Under the pieces are notes generated by a model that did no database searches, had not been told where the DNA came from, and saw only the letters and a program-made list of their open reading frames with translations. The position numbers were made by a program, and so were the translations under genes. Below, piece by piece: positions 21,960 to 33,660 of a stretch of DNA of 64,000 bases (its first letter is position 1; each line of letters opens with the position of its first letter). The stretch covers positions 61,638,893 through 61,702,892 of the forward strand of contig CP136067.1 in the NCBI GenBank assembly GCA_032622095.1. The letters run 5' to 3'. The stretch is from Siphonodentalium dalli. Its lineage: Eukaryota > Mollusca > Scaphopoda > Gadilida > Siphonodentaliidae.

Positions 21960-22480
21960 GCGCTCATAATCTACAGATAATTATAGCGCTATGGCACACT
22001 TTAAAACAGTGATAGAATGTGAGCGAAAATCATGGTCACCCTTTTATAAGCTACAAAGATACGTAATATTGATGATTCCAATACCGATTTAATACAAAAA
22101 TTATCGGAACAAATTACCTTCTGAAGAAAATTGAACAATAGCAATTTATGCACTTTCCATAATCAAGATGTAAAAACGAGCAAACACTTACTATGTGAGT
22201 GTGAATTTGTATCTAAATGTTGGAAATAAATAGGAAATGGACATGTAGGAGCACTGTAACTACACGATGTAGAATAAAACTGAATCGGTTGATCTGTTTA
22301 GAAAACATTAACACATGCTAACAACAGTCCAATTATTGCCGGCTAGCCAATTTGAATTATCTGTTCAATATGAAAAAAAGACATATATACCTGTCTGATA
22401 TAAGAATGTATAGTTTCAACTATTCAGAACATATTAACTTAACCATTATTCTTTGAACTAGGTTTATAAACAGTAATAAA
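21960..22480 (+). pseudogene. Decayed LINE C-terminus, Tx1/L1-like
   Basis: Read with shifts and stops: CTFHNQDVKTSKHLLCECEF then VSKCWK, which fits the C..C...E...H.L..C....FW tail of Tx1/L1-type ORF2. KKDIYLSDIRMYSFNYSEHI follows, resembling the end of such proteins. This type differs from the CxCG tail of copies 3 to 5. The RT core is not present, so only the 3' end was inserted or kept. Confidence 0.4.
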
Positions 22481-23239
22481 CACTCAATGTCGCCTTTTAT
22501 AGGTAGTCTGCAATAACTTAATCCACACTACCACGTTTTAGCCTTGCAATTTACAAGAAGCATGACCGCCCACAATACCATATATTTATAATTTAGGGTG
22601 TGACAGGAAGACAGTATTGCATGACTATGCCACCCCTCGAGTATACAATATACTGCAACTAAATTCATGATATCATATATGTGTATATTGAAATAAAACA
22701 TCCTATCCAATCCTATCCTATATTGTGAAACTCAGTAATAAACTCTGACAGATTAAGGCTTGCAGCCCCTGATATCTATTTACAAAATATGTTATATCTA
22801 GCATTATGCTCCTATCTGATTCGATAAAATAACCAATCATTGTCAAGTGATCCTCATAAATTTGCTCTGATGTTGGTGAATTGATATGATGATGTTAGGA
22901 CAAACTGATGCTTTGAAAACAAAGTACCATTATGTTTTCGTAAGATGTCATGGTGTACATCCACACTGGATATATTCTGGTTGAAATATTAAGTGTTGAC
23001 CAATTGATTAGTTTGTGAAATACTATATAAACTACTTGCAATTATCTGATTTGATAACTCAAATATTTGTCATTCAATTGTGTTGATATTTTATGGGACA
23101 TAAAACATTTTATGACCTGTATTGTTATGGTCATTTAATTGATCTCCTGAGAACTATTATCCCCAGTAACCCATTGCTTAGACACATGCTATCCAATTTG
23201 ATAACTCAAATAGTTTTCACCCGAACACTATAATAAGAA

Positions 23240-24040
23240 GTCAAAAGTGGTGTCGCTCGAGTCAGGGATTGGGAAGTGGAGGGTGGCCAAAAATATTGTT
23301 ATTGCCGATTTCAACCAAATTGATACATATTCTTCTCCATACTACGAGGAATCTAATCGTGTGGTCGTCGTGTGTTCAATCGGCGATATCCATCAAAGTT
23401 ATATATAGTTATCTCCATGAAACAAGAAATCTACTGATGTGGTCTAAAGAAACCAAAGTGGCCCTGTACGAGAGTGTGATGGGGAGGACCACAACAAGTG
23501 CATGAACAAAATTGTGTCGCCAATTTTCACAAACTTATATAATCATCATCTATACATGGAATATAATGGTGTGGGCTTAAATTCAGTATCGTAGAGACCA
23601 GGGATTGGGAACAGAAGGGCATCAGAATGACGGGATAAAACAATTTATCGCCAATTATTAATTAATTCACTTGAACACTCAAATCTTCTTGACTGTCATA
23701 TTTATATGGGGATGGAAATCACGCATGGATAGTGAGCTAGCAAAGACTGATTCATAGCTCATTTTCCCTATTTTTGGTTGAGTTATTTATATATCTGAAG
23801 AAAACGGCGAGTACTCACTTCGATGTGAGACATATTGCTGCCATTTAATAACAATTTATGACTTAAGTTCCCGTCCTTGATTAACGTTGGGATGGGAGCT
23901 AGGGACACCGGAATTTATAAAACCGTGTTATTTACATGATAGGAGGAATCTACTAGTGTGGGTTGACGGTGCCAAAGTGTCGCTCTCTGAGTCAGGGGAG
24001 GGGATCGCGGATCCAAAAATGATAAAAACAACATGACAGA
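23240..24040. repeat. Degenerate repeats with GAGTCAGGGATTGGGAA block
   Basis: The motif TCGAGTCAGGGATTGGGAAG recurs with changes near 23255, 23595 and 23985. It is accompanied by TCGCCAATTTTCACAAA and ATGATAGGAGGAATCTACTA-like blocks. No gene was identified. Confidence 0.45.
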
Positions 24041-25954
24041 TAATTTAACAATATCGAAAGTTTGGTTTCTTTTTAAAGGAAAAATGTAAATTTAGTGAAT
24101 CAACACAAATTGAGTGATCACTTAGGCATTGTCCAATCTGGAAGAATGTGTGAGTCATCTACTATTGCTGAGAATTCCAACCAGGTCGATTGTACAATTT
24201 AAAAAAAAGATAACGTCTAAAGTACTCGCAGTTTTAAATAAACACTTTAGGTTATTTGTCCCGAGAAAACCGCTTGGATGCCGCAGTACTAGTGCCATTA
24301 TGATCAAACCCAATCATCCGCCAGTATTCACCCACGAGCACACGGGTATGATCTTTGCAGCACTAAAATATGAGGCTACATTTGTACCTCATATTTTCTT
24401 GCAGCTCCATGTGAACACACCATATATCGCAAATCACAAGGTAATGGTGGTCAATAGTATTCGATTTGCCTTGTCTTGTGATTACAACAAGTCGCCTACA
24501 CTATATTAGAGCACAGTGGTATATAGTACTCGACACCGTATGTGTGCCTCAAATATAGCTAATACTCAGCCTCCAGTTGGTCTTTGATGATTTCTGACCT
24601 GGCGGCCTGTCTATCAGTTGATCAGTTTTGCGTTCAAAACGAGTCGTAAACGATTTAATATAAAAATAAATTTTGCCCTATGCGGACAACATAGAGCTAC
24701 TAAGCGTGGCTAACTCCCATATGCTGTCATAAATCGACATTCTTACAGCGATAATATTGTTTGTTTATTTCAATGTTTTATCAGAACGTTGATCACATCA
24801 AAATCAGATCAATTTTTCTTTGTATTTTTTCTAAATACGGAATAAACGGAAGGTGCAACGGATACAATATGCATACGCGAAAGTCGGAAACGAATTAAAG
24901 CAAAGATGCAACTCAGCAAACCAGTTAATGTTGAACGAACTATCAAGTGACCGATAAAACGACTCTTGCAACTTGGAACTACAAAGTGAATATATACATT
25001 TATAAAATTTATTTAGGAATAATATCGGATTCTTATGGTATTACAAAGCTTAAAGGCATCATACAAAATCACAAACTTATAAATTGCAAAACGATTGATG
25101 AACTGCTCGGTTTGCTATTGGCTTATATAAGGACACCGAGATTATTGATTGAAATTACATCCCCGAGTCATTGAAAATATGACCTTGAAAATTATGCTGA
25201 AATATAAATGTAACGTTACATATACTGGTCCATTCTTCTTATATTCTCTGGGGAAAAGATACAACTGGAGACCATTCGTAAAGGTTGCCGGGCCACCTTT
25301 CAACTAAACTTGTGACATGCGTCAATCAGTCAGAAATGCCAAAATCTTAGTAGTAGTCCATCGGTTGGGAAATTTACAAATATGACCTTGAAAATTTTCC
25401 AAACTATAAGAAATTTACAACGTATAATCATAACCCCCTATGGTTGTAAATTTCCTAACTGATGGCTATATATGTTCAAAATCTTTAACAGTTTTACCAA
25501 AATGTTTTAAATGACTTTTGACCAAAAAGCTAATTTCAGATTATTACACACTAAATACTGGTTTGAAAATAAAACTACCAGAACAATCTCAACTTATTTT
25601 CACTCTGAAATGTGCAAAATATGTTCCAACATGTATGAACATTTACAAAATTGAAAATTGCTGAGATGACCCTGTCGCCACATCCTTGACCAGAAAGTGA
25701 TTAAAACCAGCCGTATATAAAGCGACATCGACGTGTGAAAAACATTCCTTGTCTATCCTATATGTTGAAAACATGTATTTTTCAATTATGTCTTTGATTT
25801 TTTCGACCCAACCCTTCCGTTCTGGCATCGAAGTAAGTAAGCTACTATTCCGTATTTTTCACCGACGGCTTGCAGGCCGAACAAGTCTCAGGTCGCGATA
25901 ATTGTATTCATTATTGGGGATATGTGCTAATGTTTTCATGTTCTATTTTTTCAG

Positions 25955-26658
25955 CTTATACGATAAGCTCATTATCGGTTTCGAAGCCAGATGAGCGGGT
26001 GCTATATTTGGGAGCCCGTCTATATGTGGAACCCATGACAACAGAATCGGTGTTACGAGCCTCAAATAATGTGACACATGTGATAACGGAATCCAGAGAT
26101 GCCACATTGTACCGTTTACCTCTTCCGACTTTGAATCAGAAAACACGATATAACACAGATCGTAACCTTACAGCTACAATCACATCTATATCGGAAATGG
26201 AAACAGTGTCTACAACGTCAAAGACATCGAGGGATGCCTTAAGGAGATATGTGTCTTGCGGGGATGTTAATGTGACGCAGGTTACTGTTTCGCCAACCGA
26301 CTCTTCCCATTATTATTCCAAGGATAACACTTCTGTTTATACATCCCGCTTTCGCTCTTCGATCAATTATTACTTCCCATTATTCAGTTATTTTCAACTG
26401 ACTTTTCAGATGGTATCTGGAACTTCAACAAATACAGCTGGAACAAGTGCGAAAGTTAGCGAACCAACAACAACTCCGTATGAAATCCCAGACGGCGACG
26501 ATGGATATGGGAAACCGAACTATCTTTTGGTAGTCGGAATTTCATTAGCAATTTCTGTGTTCATGGTTATTGTGGTGGTGGGATCGTTTTTATTAGTTGA
26601 GTTCTATCGGACCAGAAACCATATCATAAGGACAAAAGTCGTGCCGTTCGACTGCTAA
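25955..26658 (+). CDS. 3'-terminal coding exon of a putative single-pass membrane protein
   Basis: The exon starts after TTTTTTCAG (25954) with two bases that need one base from the previous exon; the exon at 18669-19112 ends with exactly one leftover G, giving GCT (Ala) and an open frame. It encodes about 234 residues to TAA at 26656-26658. The first part is Ser/Thr-rich with several N-glycosylation sites (NNVT, NLTA, NVTQ, NTSV). Next comes TTTPYEIPDGDDGYGKPN, then one long transmembrane segment (LLVVGISLAISVFMVIVVVG, continuing SFLLV) and a short basic tail ending TKVVPFDC. This is type I topology with a heavily glycosylated stalk. I do not recognise the family. AATAAA follows 125 bp downstream. 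No earlier exon with a signal peptide was found. Confidence 0.65.
26281..26409 (+). other. Candidate in-frame short intron (exitron) within the terminal exon
   Basis: The 129-bp stretch starts CAG|GTTACT and ends in a pyrimidine-rich tract and CTTTTCAG. Its length is a multiple of three with no stop, so the protein is open whether it is spliced or kept. It is pyrimidine-rich and reads as an aromatic-rich segment (INYYFPLFSYFQLTFQ) unlike the flanking stalk. The donor is weak. Confidence 0.35.
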
Positions 26659-26782
26659 TGACGTGATGTATGCTCATCTTGGGACGATATTTGGTCATCA
26701 TATTATTTTCTGACAAACAATGTATATTTTTGTTGGAATTCATTAAACACCAATCACTATTTTCAATATGCCTTGTTTCCTC

Positions 26783-26788
26783 AATAAA
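26783..26788 (+). promoter_or_regulatory. Poly(A) signal AATAAA of the membrane-protein gene
   Basis: Canonical hexamer 125 bp after the stop codon at 26658. An upstream ATTAAA occurs near 26743. Confidence 0.7.
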
Positions 26789-26913
26789 AGTTTAAGGCAT
26801 ATTCGTAGCTTTATCGAACTAAACACCGGTGCTAGTCGTAGGCCATAGTAGATACAATGTACTGATTACCACATTGAAGTTATCTGGTCACCGATATAAC
26901 ATGTACTGAGTTG

Positions 26914-27975
26914 GTGTGAGCAGGGATGTGGCTAGAGGGGGGTGTGGGGGTGTCTCACCCCCCCCCCCCAACTTTGGTCAAAATTTTCAACAGTTGGAAA
27001 TTTCATACCTGCCAAAACATTAGTTGGAATGGTCATCAGTTGGAAAGTTTCCAACCATAGGGGGGTGACAGGTTGGAAATATCCAACACTTGGAAAGCTT
27101 GTGTCCTGGTCCTCCCCCGTGGCTAGTCAAAACTGCTACTAAATTTAAGAAAACAATATTGTCATACATTTGGTCAACATTGTCATTGGAATTGTCATCA
27201 TTTGTAAATTTTCCAACCTAAGTGGGGGGGTGTCAGGTTTGAAATTTCCAACTCTAAGAAGACTTGAGGCTAGTCTAGATGCTAGGATTTTGCGATTTTC
27301 TTGTTCAGAATTCAAAATTTTCGAACGCCGGGCCGAACCATGGTCGGCCTGGTGTGTCACTGTCCCTCCCCCGTGACCAATACAAAAATGCTAATTAGTT
27401 TAACAAAACAATAGTTTAGTACATTCGGTCAAACTTGTGGACTGAAATGGTCATCAGTTGGAGAATTTTCCAACCTAAGAGGGAGTATGAGGTTTGAAAT
27501 TTCCAACACTAGGGAAGCTTCAGTTGAGGCCAGTCTAGATGCTAGGATTTGCGATTTTCTTGTATAGTTTTCCAAATTTTCTCACACCGGGCTGAACAAA
27601 CATGGACGGACACAATGTCCTGGTCTCTTACCCGCAGTCGTGTGCATTTGTCTGGAGTAGGCTACTAGATGTTAGGATTTATGCAATTCTCAGGTTAAAG
27701 TATCTGAATTTTCTTATACCAGGCATATAGAACAACAGAGTTTATGAATACATAGGATATTAGGCCTGCTCGGAGGACTGATGTGCAAGGGGGTGCAAAT
27801 GGAATTATGCAAAACTTGTGTTTGGTCTGTGATTATGATTCAAGGGGGTGGGGTGCAAATGGACTTATGCAAAAGTTGTGTTTGGTGTCTGATTCTGATT
27901 CAAGGGGGTGCAATTGGAATTTCCCAAGATGGACACCCCCCAACGGAGACCCTCTAGCCACATCCCTGGTGTGAG
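26914..27975. mobile_element. hAT-like non-autonomous element, copy A
   Basis: The element spans 26921-27968 with inverted ends CAGGGATGTGGCTAGAGGG / CCCTCTAGCCACATCCCTG. GTGTGAG stands on both sides (26914-26920, 27969-27975), or GGTGTGAG if the last G is shared, giving 7-8 bp. CAGGG ends and an 8-bp duplication fit hAT. The interior has three units of about 230 bp with TTGGAAATTTCCAAC-type blocks and a C-run at 26959. There is no transposase. A diverged copy is at 58930-59762. Confidence 0.8.
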
Positions 27976-28782
27976 CTCTGGGATCAGACTGCATGCAGCT
28001 AATCTGATCCGAAATTCCCGATAACTTCACTGTTGTGGTCAAACTTTTAACATATAACTGTTTTTTTTTTGCAATTTTATTTTCTACAATTTATGAATGA
28101 ATGCTTAACCTTTTCGCTACCAATCGTGACTAATGTCGAATTCCCTCATGGCCCGGATAGGATTGTCTAGTATATCTATGATAATTAAATTAGTACTAAT
28201 CAGTTAATGATTTATTTGGCCGTAAAGTCGACCCAACGAAGCAAGGTCCACACAAACAAGGAACACATACAGACCAAATACAAACATGACAAATAATAGG
28301 CTACACATGTTTAAAAAATACACATGTTAAGTGATTTGACATACTCAAATCAAATAAATACACACATGGACGCACACATAAACATAATAAATAAGCAACT
28401 GAGGGACATGCAACAGTTAATTAAATCATACAGTACTCTGTTCATTGTGTAAATTCTATTTATACAAAGTTTACTAACTGCAAAGCCGCCAAGCCGAAGG
28501 CCGCCAAAATTATTTCAAAATTAATAGATCATATAGAGTTGAAATAACCCACTCCGAGAAAACCAGGTCAGAGTTGGAATCAAGTCGAGAAACTCTCTCT
28601 CTCTCTCAGAATGACCACAAACGCAATGCCCTTGTGAAATCATATCATCTCGGAGTGGATTGTATAACGTGTGTTGACTGTTTGTATCAAGAATTAATAA
28701 CATATTTTCGTACTATCATGACTATGTATTGTATAATCATGGGTTGAATGTTCGTATAGATTACGGCTACTCTGAGAACTGA
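27976..28782. other. No recognised gene; short SINE/LINE-tail-like block
   Basis: CCAACGAAGCAAGGTC near 28233 also occurs at 62583, next to a (TTGATT)n tail. A (GA)n run is near 28595. The rest is AT-rich without motifs. Confidence 0.4.
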
Positions 28783-30708
28783 AGTGAAAATAAGAGATCC
28801 TTGCCAGATTCGTCAGATGCAGAGTTACCAAATATGACATACAGAACGAAATCCAGATTTGAAAATATGATAATCACGAGCGAACAAGTATACTCCGCAC
28901 TAAAATAAGTAAAGATAGCAAAAGCCAGTGGCCCCGATGACATTAGTCCAAGGATCTTAAAAGAATGTGCTAGCTCCATCGCAAATCCCTTGGAATATTT
29001 ATTAAATAAATATATTGAAGAATCACATTTCCCAGTTGAATGGAAACGCGCGAATATATATATAAAAAAAGGTGATCCATCTGAACCGAGTAACTATCGT
29101 CCAGTCGCACTTCTCAGTTGTATTTCTAAAGTCTTTGAGAAATGTATCTATAAAAGTCTCTCCACGTGCCTAAGGGATAATAATCTCCTCACTAATTTGC
29201 AATCCGGATTCACTCCAAAAGATTCCACTGTATACCAATTAACTGAGATATACCAGTATATAATTTCAAATCTAGAAGATTGAAAGGAAATCAGATGCCT
29301 ATTTTGTGATATTAGCAAAGCCTTCGACAAGGTTTGGCATAAAGGACTAATTTTCAAATTACAAAAATGTGGTGTAGAAGGGAATATTTTGACATTATTG
29401 TCTAGCTACTTGAGTGATAGGAGGCAAAGGGTATGCATCGAAGGGGTGCAATCATCATGGAAACCCGTCCTGGCAGGTGTCCCTCAAGGTTAAATACTAG
29501 GCCCTCTTTTATTCCTAGTTTACATAAATGATATTGTGAATGACCTCACATGTAATATAAAGCTCTTCGCCGACGACACATCAATTTATCTATCAATAGA
29601 AGATCCAGATTTAGCGGCTGATGTCATGAATTCTGACTTAGAAAAAATTATGAGGTGGTCCAAACAGTGGAACGTCAAATTTAGTTCCCCTAAGACAAAA
29701 TCAATGATAATATCGCGAAAAGATAACAAACCTATACACAAACCTTTAATAGAAACTGTGTCTAATTATAAACATCTAGGACTGACATTCAACAACAATG
29801 GTAACTGGAGCCATCATGTAACTGAAATTCAAAAGAGAGCAGCCAAAAAAGTGGCTTTGCTTGCAAAGAACAAATTTGTCCTAGACGGGAGAACACTTGA
29901 AAGAATTTATTTTGTTTATATACGTCCTATTTTAGAATATGCTTCTCCTGTTTGGGACAATTGTACTAATGGCGAAAGCGACTTGCTCGAAAAGGTGCAA
30001 TATGAGGCAGCGAGAATAGTAACTGGAGCAACAAAAAACTGCAGTAATGAAAACCTCATAAAGGAAACTGGATGGGAAAAATTGTCAGAACGTCGGAAAA
30101 TCTCCAAATTATGCCAATTCTACAAAATGTTCTATAAAATGACACCCTCATATCTATATACCTTAGTTCCGAGATCAACAGAGAATATGCACCGCTATCC
30201 ACTGAGAAAGCATCACCTAACTAACCCTTCTCGTGATACTGCGTCATACGAAAGGTCCTTTCTTCCCTCAGCCGTTGAGATGTGGAACACACTCCCAGAC
30301 AATGTGCGGAAGTGTGAAACATTGTGTGACTTTAAGTCGGCAATAGGAAGCACAGATAATAACAGTAGAGAACCTTTTATTTACCACTATTACTATTACT
30401 CACGCCCAGCGCAAATACATCACTGCAAATTGCGACTTTGTTGTAGTTTTCTTAATAAAGACCTGTGTGAAAATTATCTCAGATCAAGTCCTCATTGTGT
30501 GTGTGGAAGTGATGAAACGGCGAATCATTTCTTATTCCACTGCCCAGTATACAGTAGACAAAGAAACGAATGTTTTTCTGGTAGTTTGGAAAGAACAACC
30601 ATTGAGAGCGCACTGAACGGCACGATTTCAAATAGTCTGAGCGAAAATATTTTTACATTTAAAACAGTCCAGAAATTCATAATCATGACAGAACGCTTTT
30701 CGAGCTAA
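28783..30708 (+). pseudogene. LINE copy 4: RT and C-terminal half in one frame with three stops
   Basis: A single frame runs without indels from about 28783 to the natural stop at 30706-30708. It contains KIAKASGPDDISPRILK, KGDPSEPSNYRPVALLSC, LQSGFTPKDSTVYQLTEI, FCDISKAFDKVWHKG, LLFLVYINDIVND, IKLFADDTSIYLS (catalytic FADD intact), YKHLGLTFNNNGNWSHHV, YIRPILEYASPVWDNC and YEAARIVTGATKN. It ends with the knuckle CVCGSDETANHFLFHCPVY and VQKFIIMTERFSS. In-frame stops are TAA 28906-28908, TGA 29281-29283 (at D-stop-KE, where copy 5 has Gly) and TAA 29491-29493 (QG-stop-ILGP). The last 390 residues are uninterrupted. The endonuclease is absent, so the copy is 5'-truncated, as LINEs often are. Confidence 0.9.
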
Positions 30709-31441
30709 CATATATACAGATTATATGGCACTGCCCAATAATAATTACATTAAGTAAATATCTAAAATATGGAACTATTGAAATAGCTTATGACCGACAC
30801 GACAGGTGACACACAAATGTTGTATATATGCTTGTGTCTGTATTGCTCTTACGAACCCATTCTATGAAACCCATACTATAATATTTTAGACATGGTGTAA
30901 ACATTTAGTACATGCATAGACCAATTCATTACCTGTCTCCGACAACTCCACGACGGGACGCGACTCGAGTAATGCAAGCATAATATTGCTTGCTTTGTCG
31001 CACCATTTTATATTATGTCCACCGATGATAAGGTCACTTGTGGAGACGGCATATATAAGCCAGATAGGCTTGCAGCCGAATCCACTCCCATACACAAGGA
31101 ACATGGTAACATGAATTACCAATATATTATATTGTAACAAATTATTATTGGGAATAAATATTATTAAACCAAAATAAGAGATTTGGAGGACTATACGTTA
31201 TAGGCTGAGGTTTTGGCAAGGCGGTGTCATACTGACTGAAACTTTACTCTAATCTATTAACCACCTGTATGAAGAATGATCTTAACCGACAAGTGCCTTC
31301 AAAATTGAGGTGTAACCCGTCGTCTGCATAAAACTCGTCTTTGGGAGCACCCCTCTCATAAAAAAAATGCTATAAGTTTTGAGGAACTGCATTTGGTTAT
31401 GCACACAGATGTTCCATAAGTTTTTGTTAATGTTTTTGACT
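30709..31441. other. LINE 3' flank and unannotated sequence
   Basis: The first part is presumably the 3' untranslated region of LINE copy 4; no poly(A) or simple-repeat tail is obvious. No gene was identified before the DIRS recombinase. Confidence 0.4.
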
Positions 31442-32250
31442 CTATCTCCCAGCTAGCTTGTATTTATCCTGCATTGTATAATGCAAATATCGCAAATAAT
31501 CATCGCTGGACCATTCACACATAAGCTTAATTAACTCTCCTGGAACTCCTGCATTAAAGGGCCACGTTCCTCCACCACTTCTAAAGCTGCGCGCTGAAAA
31601 CACCTTTGGATCAGGCCCTATATTTTGTATCTCTTTTCTAATTCTATTCTTAAATTCTATATAAGTAAATGCTCTGCCACTGGCTTTATACAGGAAGGCC
31701 GGATCTGACTGTCTCCCTGGTACCAATCGAACCATGTTTTTGTAGGCTTGCACTGGGCACAGGACCGAATGAGGAATTGAAATGACAGGTAACTTTAGCA
31801 ATTTCTGTCCAAACTGAATTGTTTTACTCCACATTATGACTACCACTAAAACATCATGACCCTGCAATATATCACCGCGAGTAAGCTGGTGAGCTTGATT
31901 GAATTGGCTAGCTGATTCCGGACTAAGTTAGATTTTCGCAGCATCAGAAAAAATGCAAGCAATGACATGCTCCAAAATGTGGCAGCTGCTGCTTTGTTGA
32001 GGTCCAGATAATGCACGATTTTAATAGGACCTGAGGAGTAATTGGTGCAACCTGCTTAATGAGATGCGGGTTTTGGCCTAGCTAACCCCATAAACATGAG
32101 TTTTAACTCAAATGAATCAAAATTCTCAACAGTCATTTCTAATCTGATGTGTAAATATTTAACTCCACTAATGTAATTTTTGATTGAGTCGGTGGATTCA
32201 AAGGATCGGCTAAGAAATTATGAATAGTGCAGTAAGGTTTCCAAGCTAGC
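31442..32250 (-). pseudogene. DIRS tyrosine recombinase
   Basis: The N half, in several frames, includes NPPTQSKNYISGVKYLHI-type and DLNKAAAATFWSMSLLAFFL sequence. The catalytic half is open at 31442-31867: DVLVVVIMWSKTIQFGQKLL, PVISIPHSVLCPVQAYKNMV, then ARSFRSGGGTWPFNAGVP, ELIKLMCEWSSDDYLRYL. The block aligns with the family H-S-F-R-R-G-G; the Arg is kept, but the His position is Arg here, so activity is probably lost. A Tyr-rich end (YLRYLHYTMQDKY) carries the likely nucleophile. Confidence 0.85.
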
Positions 32251-32494
32251 TGGTAACGGTTGTCGTTTGAAATATGTGCAAAATAATAAATATGCCCTCC
32301 ATTGAATTTCGTGGTTTCTATGTATTCCGTCTGCAAAGGCTTTCTTGGTTGACTTTTTGGCGTCACTCGTTAACTGTGAGAGCTCACGACCTACATTGAA
32401 AGGACTTCCAATTTTAATTCAACATGTGAAAGTTCCATATGTAATGTTTCTACAATCGGATTTCAAATTCACCGAGAGCTGCTATAAAACAAAT

Positions 32495-32791
32495 TTATCT
32501 TAAACTGGATAGTAGTAAGGCATTTCTTGTTGATCCCTTATTAACAATTGCCACAGAAGTTTGATTGTCACAATTCATTTGAACTTTTCTACCCTTCAAT
32601 TTATCTTTCCATACCTTAATCGATACAACGATTGCCAACATTTCTAATCCATTAATGTGCAGAGACTGCTGAAGTGTGTATTGTGGGAACATTGCATGGA
32701 AATATTGATTACAGCCCAATGCACCGCACGCTGACGGTGTGGCGTCTGACGAAATTATATCATCCGGTTGTGACCAATCTTCCCATGGCAT
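32495..32791 (-). pseudogene. DIRS RNase H domain
   Basis: A 98-residue open stretch, MPWEDWSQPDDIISSDATPS, then ACGALGC, INGLEMLAIVVSIKVW, VQMNCDNQTSVAIVNKGSTRN. The SDAT, E and DNQT positions correspond to the catalytic acidic residues (D, E, D) of RNase H. It degrades the RNA strand during replication. It follows the RT directly and is broken at its 3' end by a frameshift. Confidence 0.85.
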
Positions 32792-32922
32792 CGTAAAAAC
32801 CTCATTTTATAAAAGGAGGAAATGTTTCCACCAAAATAAATCCTTCCAAGGAAAAACTCTTGTCAGCCCGAAATAATCTCAACCATACAAGAATTCTTGA
32901 AATGAAAGTTTCCGAGAAGTGA

Positions 32923-33660
32923 TTGGACCTCCATCAAAGTGCCCTTTGTTCGTCCCAACCATCTGGTAACCAACTCCTTACCTCATCCAACCTTTCCTGT
33001 GTGATACTGAGCGTGAGATCAATAGAATTAAAAATAATTCCTAGAAAAACCATTTCTATTTTTGGTGGACAAGATTTTTCCTTGGCTTCCAAGAGGTCCC
33101 AATTACTTAAAATTTCTAGCAAAGTAACAAAGGCTTATGATGCATATTCTGATGTCTGGGCACCAGCCAGATCATCAATAATTGGACAATGGGCCATTCT
33201 GAACGAATAAGCAAGAGCATTGGTCACTCTCTGACAAATGACTGCTGCTGAGCCCAGTCCCGTACTTAAGACAAGGTCACAATAAATATTTCCATCTATT
33301 TTGAAAGCAACTAAATTAATATCCCTTGGGTCTATTTAATTTTTCTATCGGCTCTCTGTAAATCAAGTTTATACAGTAAGTCAAACTAACCCTCTCCCGA
33401 GATATTCTTCCTTCGGAATCCCATCATTGACAGAGTTTCCCGGTGGGAAACTTAAATCAAGAATGACTCTCATTCCGGGTGAATAGCATTTGGGAACAGT
33501 GTTAAGTGGGCTTATTTTGATAAGCTTGAAGGAATCTGGTGCCAATGGACCAATAATTGATTGATACTTCTTTTTCTAAGTACTTCCAAAGGTCCATTGG
33601 ATACTCTCTAGCCCCTTTGTGGTTTATTTGGAAACCGTAGGTGCGCTGAATAGCCATATT
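32923..33660 (-). pseudogene. DIRS reverse transcriptase
   Basis: Blocks in order on the minus strand: REYPMDLWKYLEKEVS, then IIGPLAPDSF and ISPLNTVPKCYSPGM, RVILDLSFPPGNSVNDGI with PKEEYLG, GLGSAAVICQRVTNALAYSF, CPIIDDLAGAQTSEYAS (the catalytic YxDD region, here IIDD), then NWDLLEAKEKSCPPKIEMVF and LGIIFNSIDLTLSITQERLD. The SVNDGI and NSID.TLSIT.ERL blocks are characteristic of DIRS RTs. Frame changes occur near 33580 and between about 33390 and 33320, and a TAA replaces a sense codon near 33137. Confidence 0.85.

Larger units (their letters stand above)
19113..25954 (+). other. 6.8-kb intron filled with repeats
   Basis: It is bounded by GTAAGC at 19113 and a pyrimidine tract with TTTTTTCAG ending at 25954. 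Inside lie a (CT)n run, a MITE (20447-20878), a diverged direct duplication, a LINE tail and degenerate repeats, annotated separately. From 24041 to 25954 I see only AT-rich sequence; the 126-codon frame at 24129-24509 has no recognisable domain, and a short inverted repeat (GAAATTTACAAC...GTTGTAAATTTC) sits at 25410-25455. Additional small exons cannot be excluded. Confidence 0.5.

Noticed and set aside
24129-24509. 126-codon plus-strand frame in the large intron
   Set aside because: No domain, no splice sites at its ends and no relation to the flanking exons' phase; length is possible by chance over 6.8 kb.
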